Assembly (NCBI GenBank): GCA_015832175.1
Contig: WJXW01000014.1
Location: 806,001-870,000, forward strand
DNA from: Paraphaeosphaeria minitans
Lineage: Eukaryota > Ascomycota > Dothideomycetes > Pleosporales > Didymosphaeriaceae
Direction: 5' to 3'
DNA length: 64,000 bases
Shown in pieces: positions 55,395 through 64,000 of this stretch. Every line of letters starts with the position of its first letter. The first letter of the stretch is position 1. The position numbers and the translations under genes were made by a program. The notes below the pieces were generated by a model. That model was not told where the DNA came from, made no database searches, and saw only the letters and a list, made by a program, of their open reading frames with translations.

Positions 55395-56709
55395 ATGAAT
55401 CTCTTTATCTTCACTAGTTGTATGCTCACGCTGCGATGGACGCTGGTAACAAGCTGGGTTTTGGACAAAAACCTCGCTTTTCCCGGCGACACTCGAGTCC
55501 CCGACAACACGACTACCAAAAACCGGTTTGTCGACATTCCTGATGATGAGAACAACAGTCCTGAGATGAGCTACGCAGAGTGTACATGCGCCTGCCCTTC
55601 CGGCGCTTGCAACTGAATAATCACTAACAACACTCAACATCCAGACTTAACCTCCAGACAACTTTCGAACTTCCCGTTCACTGCCTGGCCAACATGAGAC
55701 GGGAGATGGAGAGTCGGCGAAGGCTACCTCAGGATGATTCCGTATTGCTACGTCGACAAGCGTTCTTATGATAGGATCGGAGCCCCCTGCAGGATGCGAG
55801 AGGCGACCCTGCTCTGGGCAGATGCCCTTGGAAGAGGACCTAGCAAGCAGACGGGGCATTCGTTAATGTTCTATGAGTCAAGACGCGAAGACGACTACTG
55901 CTGCACAAGATATCACTATGGGTCCGAGAATCAACCTATTGCCCCGGGTGACTTCTCGTGTGATTGGGATGACAAACGATGGCCCGAGGGTACCTTGGCA
56001 ATTCATTGGGTCGACGAGGCTAAGAGTGGCGAGTCAGCCGAGGGCAGGCTTGGTTACATGTCGTATGCCAACAACCATCAGAAAGATCGACACTTCGTAG
56101 GACTACCGGATAAATCAACGGTGGCGGATATTGCACATGAACTTGGACACGGTCAGTTGACACCCCCGCTGTTGCCATAGCTAATTCTAACGCCGTAGTA
56201 GTCCTTGGTATGGTGCATGAGCACCAACGCTGGGACCGCGACGACCATGTTGAGTTCCGCTGCCGCAATCTCAGAGGCATGCGCGAGGCAGTCGCAGAGT
56301 TCCGGCAGACCGGCTTAGAATATGATCAGGCCTGGAGAATCCTGTGCACTGACTTTGGCGCTGCTCTTCACTATACCGCACCGAGTCGCAGTTATGTCAA
56401 GGGCGACGGTCTCGACGCGGGCATGCAACCTCCACTAGACGGACCAGGAGGCTTCGATATGGATTCAATCATGCTGTATGCGTCAAAGTATGCGTCCAAT
56501 GCAGGGGAGGATAAAGTTGATGTGGATCCGCTGTTTTGGTAGGGATCAATAAAGGTCCTGATGGTCAGAAGATTCCTGGGAGCGAGTTCATGATTCCAGA
56601 GCGGGATAAGCCTTCGCCACTAGATGCTGCGTTTGTGAGCAGGTTCTATCCATGGGACGAAGCGAAGTATCAAGAGTATCGCAAGCAGAACCAAGGCGCG
56701 AAACCTTGA
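55395..56709 (+). pseudogene. Astacin-like secreted metalloprotease, copy B, with frameshift
   Basis: Exon 1 55395-55581 (signal-like MNLFIFTSCMLTLRWTLVTS), exon 2 from about 55699 to 56151, exon 3 from 56202. Zinc site HELGH + VLGMVHEHQRWDRD is complete and interrupted by an intron at the same place as in copy A; Met-turn-like DMDSIMLYAS follows. Near 56525-56535 the frame stops (DPLFW then TAG), while the next frame continues with homology to copy A (VGINKGPDG ... AAFVSRFYPWDEAK) to a stop at 56707-56709. One missing base would explain this; no GT-AG intron of reasonable size restores the frame. The start of exon 2 is uncertain. Cys-rich mid-region (DDYCCTRYHYG) is shared with copy A. Confidence 0.65.
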
Positions 56710-58420
56710 GACCCAGTTTCAGGAGGTAGACGGCGCAGATCGATTCTTGAGGTTCAGGATACATGGGAAATAAATAGGAGGCAGAACATCCCATGAATAG
56801 GTCGTGAAAGGTTGAGCATGCAGCCATTCCTGGACGCCTATACTTCTAGGTAGCCTGTTCGAACCGGCCCTCAAGCTGGTGACGCCCACGCCCCAATGAT
56901 CGAATCCTGAAGTTCTGATCCCCCAGGACACAAAGAAGAATACTGCAATAACGAACCCAGAGGATCTCGCTTGCTGGTCCAAAAGATTGAATAGCTCTTT
57001 TCTTCCACACACACGAGTTGAACTAATCGGTCGTCATGACTCAAAGAGAGTGATTCCTTCCACATATTGCAGAAGCTTGTGTTTGGCCAATGCGTCTGAC
57101 GATTGTGCCCGAAGATTCAGGCTCCAGCGCCAATGACCTCATATATGCGCGCCCATACGCTCTACGATCGAACGACAGTCCAGCAAGAATTTGCTCGAAC
57201 TTAATGCAGCATCTCGAGTTCGCATTCCGGGCCGGATGATGGAACGTGCTGTGACAAACACGTGGCGTAGGTACGGTACCTATCGGGTGGCGACTGGCGA
57301 TCGTCCGACCGGGACCTTCTGGAAACTGCATTGCCCGGGCTCACTTGCTGGTAGCAGAACGCGAGATTGTTTCATGGTGAGCAATCGATGAGACTTGATA
57401 ATGTGCAGCTGGTGCGACGCTGTGGTGAGTGACACTAAAGTTTGCCCTACTGGGTACCTAGGTAGGCATCCAGATCTGCACGCGCGGACGACGGTAGCGT
57501 GGAAGAGCACGACTATCGATATATCGAATCCACCGTCCAGCACGCGTCGCAGCAGTACCACAAGCACACCCGCACGGCGCTTAAAGGTGTCAAATCGTAT
57601 ATCAAAGATGGAGAACAGTCGGAGAACATGTCGGCTCGTCATCCGCTTTCGTGGACACAGCGCGTCCTCGCTTGGCCAAGGTCGCGGCCGGTGCTTCAGA
57701 TTCCGTCGCATGTTCAGCAGTTCGTTTCATCCTTGTCTAACCAAGCTTCGAGCCGAACGAGCAAAAACGGCCGTAATTCCCAGCGCAATGGTATTCCACA
57801 CGTCGACAAGAAGGGTTGAGCTTATTTTGAGTTTGAATTACGAGGTAGCGTTCAAGTGGACCGAAGTTGTTCAAACCTCATTTCCAGGATCGGAGCCTCA
57901 TTATTTGGATGAAAACCGGAACCGCTCTTCGATTCAGGGCAACGCGTCGTAGCTCTCCAGTCTTCAGAGACACCGTTCCCTCGTACCGTGTGGACTGTGG
58001 GACTTAGCACCCGGATCGACCCCCCGCGACCCGCAAACGCCACACATACCCCAGAAGTGTTCCATCCATCGGTCGAAAAATCTTCCATTAATACTTCATG
58101 GTCACGACTCGCCAAAAGGTTGTTCCAAATCTTCGAGACTGGTTTTGACAACAGCATTGCACCTCGGCTGATGCTTAGACGCAACCACGCGACCGGAAGT
58201 CGATCTTTCCAGCACACGCATCCTGGGACCGAGGGAGTATCAAGGCGGAGGTCTGCCCGTCGTTCGAAGAGGCTTTGCTCTGGCCAACGGGCTCGGAGTC
58301 ATCACCACTACAACACGAACGCAGCGGTAAGTTCGATCAACAGAAACGCAATTTGACGGATCAATATTTCGGGAATCACTCTACCGGTATCTTCACATAA
58401 ATTCCCTACGTTTCGGACAG
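56710..58420. other. Long intergenic region
   Basis: About 1.7 kb. Overlapping frames around 57395-57952 and 57852-58217 have no signal, domain or splice support. A CCTAGGTA-type motif occurs near 57457. No RNA gene recognised. Confidence 0.5.
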
Positions 58421-59730
58421 ATGCGCTTGCCTTCTAATGACACCCCATCCACTGCTCTACATCCGGCAAAGTTTCTCAATTCCCCATGTAAGTCGTTGTC
58501 CACCCTTGTTACCTACACACAAATTGACCTTGACAAGGCTCCGGGCATACAACCTCTGCCACCACCGCGTCTCTTTAACGAGTCCCGAGCCCCAGAAATT
58601 GTAGCTGGGAACGTCCTTCTCCAGCTCGTTGGGACTCTGTTCTTTCTTCTGCGGATATACTCCCGCCTCTGGTTCACCAAGTCCTGGAAACTAGAGGACA
58701 CTTTGCTTACGACTGCATGGGTAAGACCTAGAATCGACACTAGTCTTTCTATACTGACTTCGAAAAGGTATTGGCTACTGCCTTCAGCACATGCCAATAC
58801 GGCCAAGTCGCCCACGGCGCGGGCCACCATCTCGCCGTCGTCCTCCACAACAATCCTAATGACGCCGTGGACAGCCAAAAATGGGCCTACGCCGCCAACC
58901 TCATTCTCTTCCCTGCGTTAGCGTTCCCCAAACTCAGCATATGCGATGCCTACTCCCGCATTTTCGGCGAAAGCCTCATGAACCGCCGCATGATCTACGC
59001 CCTGATTGTCCTCGTCGCAGTCCCCAACGTCCCCTTCTTCTTCCTAAGCGTCTTCCAGTGTAAACCGATACAGGTGTACTGGACCGAAGGCCGCCCATTC
59101 GAGAAGTGCCACCTAATAGACTTCACGATGTTCTACATCCATGGAGGGCTGAACATCTTCTGTGACGTCGCGCTCATGGTCGTCGTCATGCCGCGTGTGC
59201 TGGAGCTGCATGTTGGCTGTCGGCAAAAGTTGGCTTTGGTCGGAATCGTAGGGCTGGGTTCGCTGGCCGTTATCGCTGGAATTGTGCGGATGACTCGCCT
59301 TTCTATAACGTTATCGAAGCCCAACTTTGATGCCAGCTGGGACGCATACGACATCTTGATCTATACTTCGACTGAAATCTACGTCAGCTTGATATGTGCC
59401 GCCGCCCCGGGTGTAAAGCCCGTGGTTACGCTTGTACTACCGAAACTACTCGGGTCGTCGCTTGGGAGTCGGACGCGCACCACGACTGGAGATGGATATG
59501 GCGGTGCTGCACCGATCGAGCTGCATTCCAAGATGAGAAGAGCGACTATCGGCAGCGCAAGAACGAGGAAGAACATGCATGAAAGCATCTTCGACGAAGC
59601 ATATGGACCGTATTCCGAAGTCGGTAGGGGCGTCGACACGGAGTCGCTGGACTCAAAAGACGCTGGTCGTACGAAACGACACACGAAGAAGGTGTCTGAG
59701 ATACTAATCATACAATCGAATGTTGTGTGA
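58421..59730 (+). CDS. Rhodopsin-domain (Pth11/SAT4-like) membrane protein
   Basis: Two exons, 58421-58720 and 58768-59730; 420 residues. Seven hydrophobic helices: GNVLLQLVGTLFFLLRIYSR, an ILFPALAFPKLSICDAYSRI segment, MIYALIVLVAVPNVPFFFLS, the conserved FQCKPIQVYW and a loop Cys (FEKCHLID), GGLNIFCDVALMVVVMPRV, LALVGIVGLGSLAVIAGIVR, and IYTSTEIYVSLICAAAPGVK. The cytoplasmic tail is ~110 residues with basic and Ser/Thr sites. It belongs to the same family as the gene at 4994-5942 but is longer and not its close copy. Ligand unknown. The first ~45 residues are variable, and a start further downstream cannot be excluded. Confidence 0.88.
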
Positions 59731-60786
59731 AAGGGGACTTCAGAACATCGCTCAAACTCGCCTTGCACTTGGCATGAGACATGCCCTGGGCATCGTTGCT
59801 GCTATTTCGGGAGCAGCACCCCACTGTTGGAATCAGCAACCCAACTTCAGGGACTTTGGAACCTATGTTTACCAGAATACCCGCCCTTTCGTTGTCGCCG
59901 TGCCGCTGCGAGGCAGTCTTCGTCCTTCGGCTACACACCACTATCGGCAAAGCCGAGGGAACGATTTACATATATTCCGGACAGCAATGGTGTCTGTTGC
60001 TCAATAACGCAGAGCCATCCTATAAGACAGGCAACTACAATCCGAGTCATTTGCTACCAAGCAGAATCAGGTTTGTCATTCCTGCCTTCACCACGTTGAG
60101 GAAAATCCGATTGACCAACCAGCACAGCCTCTCAAGAAGTCAATATGACACAGTTGCCTCCATCTATCTTTCTAGGCTCGATGGATACCACCCAGCAAGC
60201 TCAAGCTGCCACCAGCGAAGACTCCACGGTCGAGCACATGGTGGAATGACTTGAAGAGTCGAAAGAAAAATTCGAGGACGAAGAGCATCGCGCATCGTCG
60301 GAGCCTCCGCCACAGCATGTCCGTGATGCCGCGGAAGAAGCATCAGTCACTTACTTCTACGTCTAGTAGAAACCCAGAGACGACGCATGCCTACCTCGGG
60401 AAGAAGAAAAAGGTACACGCCTTTTCGTGGTGGGAGCAGCTCTTACCAGCTATCATCACGTTATTCATAATGGAAGCTACATGATTCGGTCTCTGGAAGC
60501 TTTAGACAAATCGCTGTTCACTGGGATGGAAAGTGGGACACAATGTGGCTCTGGTGGCCTCCAGCTGCACAGATGTTAACACAGCTATTGGTATGAATTT
60601 ATTAAAGATGCATGTCCATCCTAATTAGACGTGAGCAGCTCTGTTCTAGAATAAGAAAACACATCTCGTGCCTCATGCCATCCCGTCCCGTGATAAGATA
60701 TACAGTTGAGACTATGCTGCCGATGCTGTTGGTTTCTCCCTACCAATGTTGTTGGCTTCTCCTCTGCCAAATCTGCTGCACGGACG
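59731..60786. other. Intergenic region with a possible decayed gene
   Basis: Mostly without signal. Between about 60182 and 60480 one frame reads as Glu/Lys/Ser-rich protein-like sequence broken by TGA and TAG codons, followed in another frame by a hydrophobic segment; see findings. Confidence 0.35.
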
Positions 60787-61875
60787 TTACCATCCTGTCC
60801 TTGCAAACCGCAGATGGTGATGCCACTGAGTATACTGATTCTCCCATGCATCATTGAAGTCCTTCATGGCCACTTCTGGGGTCGCACCAAGTATCACACG
60901 ACCGATTGCTTCCTCGAACAACTTGTGAAGGTGTAGTGATGCCAATTGCAAGCTCGGGAATGTGAATGAGTCCCACCTGTTATAGTAAGTGATGAGGTGG
61001 ACGTTCGCTGTTCTCAATGTCTTCGCAAGGGTTCTGCTGGGATTAGTGCGTTTGCAAAACCAGCGGAATGGTTTGAGGTAATGCTCATCCATGCCGAAGC
61101 GCACGTTTGTCTCGCGAGTGTAAATCCAGATTTCGATATGTTGTAGATTGGTCAACTTTATTGCCACAGTCTTGCAGGTCCGGTTCCAGCATTGGAAGTG
61201 TTTCTCCTTCCATTGAATGTCCTTGGTCTCCCATGGATCGCCATAGACACGGTAGTGCAGCTGTATCTTGGTCACGTTGGCCAGGTTGGTCGCCGAAGGG
61301 ACCTTCAAGAAATTGGCAATCCGGATGGGCGAGTCGAACGCAAATATTGTGTTTAGGTAGAAGAGGCCTATGCACTCGGTGTGTACCTGTTTGCATACAA
61401 AGATCAAGCCAGTAAGAGACGTGGTCCAACGGGTATCGAGACCACGATTGCGCTCATAGCGTCCTATAGACGAGTTTATCAGTTTTGTACAGGGTAAAAA
61501 ATGCTCAAATAGAAGCTCACTCCTCTGCTTAACGTATTTTGCGGTCACATAGAGTGTCCAAAATTTCGGATTAATACGTTCAGTGTACATACCCAAAACC
61601 CTAGAGAAGCGCACGTCCGCTACAGGAGCTGGCCTTCGCAAATAATGAGCGTAGATATCGCCTGATCGACGATTACGACCGAGGAACTTGAGGCACTCGC
61701 GTTGCGTGTGACCTAGCTTCGCACTCATCTCGACGAACTCGCATTTAAAGCCCTGTTGGAAGTGGCACTCGTAGATTTGATTCCTGATTTCCCCGGGCAG
61801 ATCCAAGAATCCGACACGCTTCTTCATCATGACTCTTGGCCGCGTATGCGCGAATGGGCCGCCTTTCTTGTTCAT
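60787..61875 (-). CDS. F-box/DUF7730-like protein of unknown function
   Basis: Open frame of 362 residues. An N-terminal FLDLPGEIRNQIYEC is the F-box-like opening typical of a very large fungal family (often labelled DUF7730 or F-box-like), followed by conserved-type segments LTGLIFVCKQVHTECIGLFY and NTIFAFDSPIRIANFL, and LQHIEIWIYT. F-box proteins recruit substrates to SCF ubiquitin ligases, but most members of this family are untested. A possible 57-nt in-frame intron (61520-61464, GTGAGC donor, TATAG acceptor) could remove 19 residues. No neighbours suggest a role. Confidence 0.8.
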   Translation of the reverse strand: MNKKGGPFAHTRPRVMMKKRVGFLDLPGEIRNQIYECHFQQGFKCEFVEMSAKLGHTQRECLKFLGRNRRSGDIYAHYLRRPAPVADVRFSRVLGMYTERINPKFWTLYVTAKYVKQRSELLFEHFLPCTKLINSSIGRYERNRGLDTRWTTSLTGLIFVCKQVHTECIGLFYLNTIFAFDSPIRIANFLKVPSATNLANVTKIQLHYRVYGDPWETKDIQWKEKHFQCWNRTCKTVAIKLTNLQHIEIWIYTRETNVRFGMDEHYLKPFRWFCKRTNPSRTLAKTLRTANVHLITYYNRWDSFTFPSLQLASLHLHKLFEEAIGRVILGATPEVAMKDFNDAWENQYTQWHHHLRFARTGW

Positions 61876-62317
61876 ACTGAAGGGTCGGTCGGCAATGGAA
61901 GGGGAGTTGGTTTGTCAAGGGAGTAGGACCATTGCCATTCAATGATATCGAAGATCAGACAGCAATCAGCGAGCTGTTTGAAAGTGAGACAAGTGAGAGT
62001 GCGACAGGTCCGTTTGTTCGCTTGGCAATTGAGGAGGTTAGAAAGTGCTCTTTGATATTGCGAGATCGTTAGTCGCTGACAGGTTAGTGGACGATATGAC
62101 CGAGCCGGCCTTTCAGTGATAAAACTAGTGAATCTGAATACCGCTTCAAGATACAAGTGCAGTTGTGTGGTGAACGAAGAATGAAAGGCGAGACCGCGAT
62201 GAACATCATGGACCCTCGCATCTGCCGCGCGCTAAGCCCGCCAAGCTTAGCGCCAATCAAAAGTCATCGTGCATACCACCTTCCCCCCACCGAGGTCATA
62301 TCCCCAGAAACCTCGCC
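61876..62317. other. Divergent promoter region
   Basis: Between the F-box-like gene and the small mitochondrial protein; no gene seen. Confidence 0.6.
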
Positions 62318-62623
62318 ATGCCTCTCTCAGTCCAGTCCATTCTCCTCCGCAACACCGCCGCCCTTCGCCCCGCAGCCCGCACCTTCACCACCTCTTCCAA
62401 GGCCTTGTCTCGCCTCCGCCAGCCCGGTGAACCCACCGGCCCTAACGAGCCCCCGAGCCACACTTCCTCACCGCCCTCCAAGTCGCCCCTCAAGGTCTGG
62501 CCGATCATCTTCATCTTCTGCGCGGGCAGTTTTATGTTCAAGAAGATCGTTGATCGACAGCAAGAACTAGGCCAATACAAGCCTCAAGGTCCTGTAGCTG
62601 GCCACTCGCCTAGTCGGCCATAA
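62318..62623 (+). CDS. Small single-helix mitochondrial protein (or N-terminal part of URA6)
   Basis: 101-residue frame with an Arg/Ser/Ala-rich presequence (RNTAALRPAARTFTTSSKAL, with an RTFTTS processing-like site), a Pro/Ser linker, and one helix LKVWPIIFIFCAGSFMFKKI. This is the layout of an inner-membrane protein of mitochondria. The frame is the same as that of the downstream kinase, with only one stop codon (TAA 62621-62623) and five codons between them. It may therefore be a separate protein on a shared transcript, or the upstream part of a longer kinase isoform made by splicing or readthrough. No family recognised. Confidence 0.65.
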   Translation: MPLSVQSILLRNTAALRPAARTFTTSSKALSRLRQPGEPTGPNEPPSHTSSPPSKSPLKVWPIIFIFCAGSFMFKKIVDRQQELGQYKPQGPVAGHSPSRP

Positions 62624-63368
<745 letters not shown>

Positions 63369-63622
63369 TTGGACAGCGACACTCGGCGTAGAACTAGATG
63401 CTTACAGTAGCGTAAACGGAATTGACGATATTCGTACCATGCTCTGCTCTGGTGCAATGTGGCTGTCAAGTTTGAAGTGTATATTGCATTTCTATCATTG
63501 CAGCACTCAGGCTGAGATTCCGGCCATTGCCAAGAAAGCCTCTGATGCATTCGCTTCCAACCCTACCGTTTCGACGAAAAAAGCAAACAAACAAGCCAGC
63601 AACACCCCGATGCCCCAGTCAT

Positions 63623-64000
63623 TTAGTCCATCTCGTCATCAATCATAGGCTTCTGCTGTCGGTTGTTGTTGTTATGGTTGTTGTTGTTGTTGCCGCCACG
63701 TGCGCCGCCCCTGTTCACGTGCGCCAGCTTCTGCTCGATCCTGTTCTGCTCGTTTTCCTTCTCCTGTGCAAACTTGGCCTTCTCTTGCTGAACGACCTGG
63801 AGGACGGCCTCGAGGCCGCTCCGCCACATGTCCAGTCTCGATGAGACTTCCCGCCATTGCTTCTCTCCGAATACGCGGTACGTTGATCGGTGGATGAGGA
63901 AGGTCTGCTTGAGCTGGCTGAGCTTGCCCTCTACGAGGCCGGCGCGGATCACATCGATGACCCACATCTCGACGTCCTCGGAAGGAATCTGCAGTGACTT
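63623..64000 (-). CDS. eIF3 subunit M, C-terminal part (gene continues beyond window)
   Basis: Partial: 125 C-terminal residues, reading from the window edge. Seen: IPSEDVEMWVIDVIRAGLVE, GKLSQLKQTFLIHRSTYRVF, GEKQWREVSSRLDMWRSGLE, the end of a PCI domain matching eIF3m. The tail is charged, then Gly/Asn-rich from TTG-type repeats on the + strand, ending MIDDEMD. eIF3m is a scaffold subunit of translation initiation factor 3. An internal GTAAGT-like site is not evident, so this is a single exon here. Confidence 0.85.
   Translation of the reverse strand, partial: KSLQIPSEDVEMWVIDVIRAGLVEGKLSQLKQTFLIHRSTYRVFGEKQWREVSSRLDMWRSGLEAVLQVVQQEKAKFAQEKENEQNRIEQKLAHVNRGGARGGNNNNNHNNNNRQQKPMIDDEMD
63661..63692. 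repeat. GTT/AAC trinucleotide repeat in eIF3m coding region
   Basis: Runs of GTT on the + strand encode Asn stretches separated by one His on the minus strand. Confidence 0.8.

Noticed and set aside
57395..57952. 185-codon plus-strand frame
   Set aside because: Overlaps other equally long frames in both directions and has no domain or signal.

Overview
This window is nuclear DNA of a filamentous ascomycete (Pezizomycotina). The evidence is short GT-AG introns (mostly 45-100 nt, often with a CTAAC/CTGAC-type branch site), dense genes on both strands, Pth11/rhodopsin-type membrane proteins, and conserved fungal housekeeping genes. A member of the Dothideomycetes is my best guess, but that is inference. 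I see 32 gene-like units. All exon joins below were made by eye from splice signals, reading frame and family conservation. I recognised no tRNA, rRNA, CRISPR array or transposon.

Layout: a putative mitochondrial DEAH/RHA RNA helicase (0.1-4.4 kb); a rhodopsin-domain membrane protein (5-5.9 kb); a possible small secreted protein (6.6-7 kb); a four-helix membrane protein (8.8-10.4 kb). Housekeeping genes follow: RPL11 and SmB on a shared promoter, MPC1, an orphan disordered 806-residue protein, enolase and proteasome beta-4 (12.6-23 kb). Next come an EamA-type transporter and then the most interesting locus, 25.9-31.7 kb: a sugar-phosphate cyclase of the 3-dehydroquinate-synthase superfamily, a COMT-type O-methyltransferase and an ATP-grasp ligase. 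These are the three enzyme types of mycosporine (UV-sunscreen) biosynthesis (MysA/MysB/MysC). The first two genes are divergent across a 1.3 kb promoter holding a perfect CRE and two CTAGG-N2-CCTAG palindromes.

The second half holds a patatin-like phospholipase with large unassigned flanks, a GNAT acetyltransferase with an interrupted frame, the unfolded-protein sensor IRE1, chaperonin CCT2, the splicing pseudo-protease SAD1/USP39, a kappa-class GST-like protein and a MARVEL-like membrane protein. Proteasome beta-7 and beta-6 flank a SAP30BP/HCNGP homologue. Two tandem astacin-like secreted metalloproteases follow, each carrying a lesion (one stop codon, one frameshift). A second rhodopsin-domain protein, an F-box/DUF-type protein, a small mitochondrial membrane protein lying in frame just before UMP/CMP kinase URA6, and the 3' end of eIF3m close the window.

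Functional themes: protein quality control (three proteasome beta subunits, CCT2, IRE1), pre-mRNA splicing (SmB, SAD1, SAP30BP), and a compact UV-protectant cluster. Gene structures of note are start codons split from, or interrupted within, the coding sequence (RPL11, CCT2, beta-4) and a 9-nt micro-exon in SmB.
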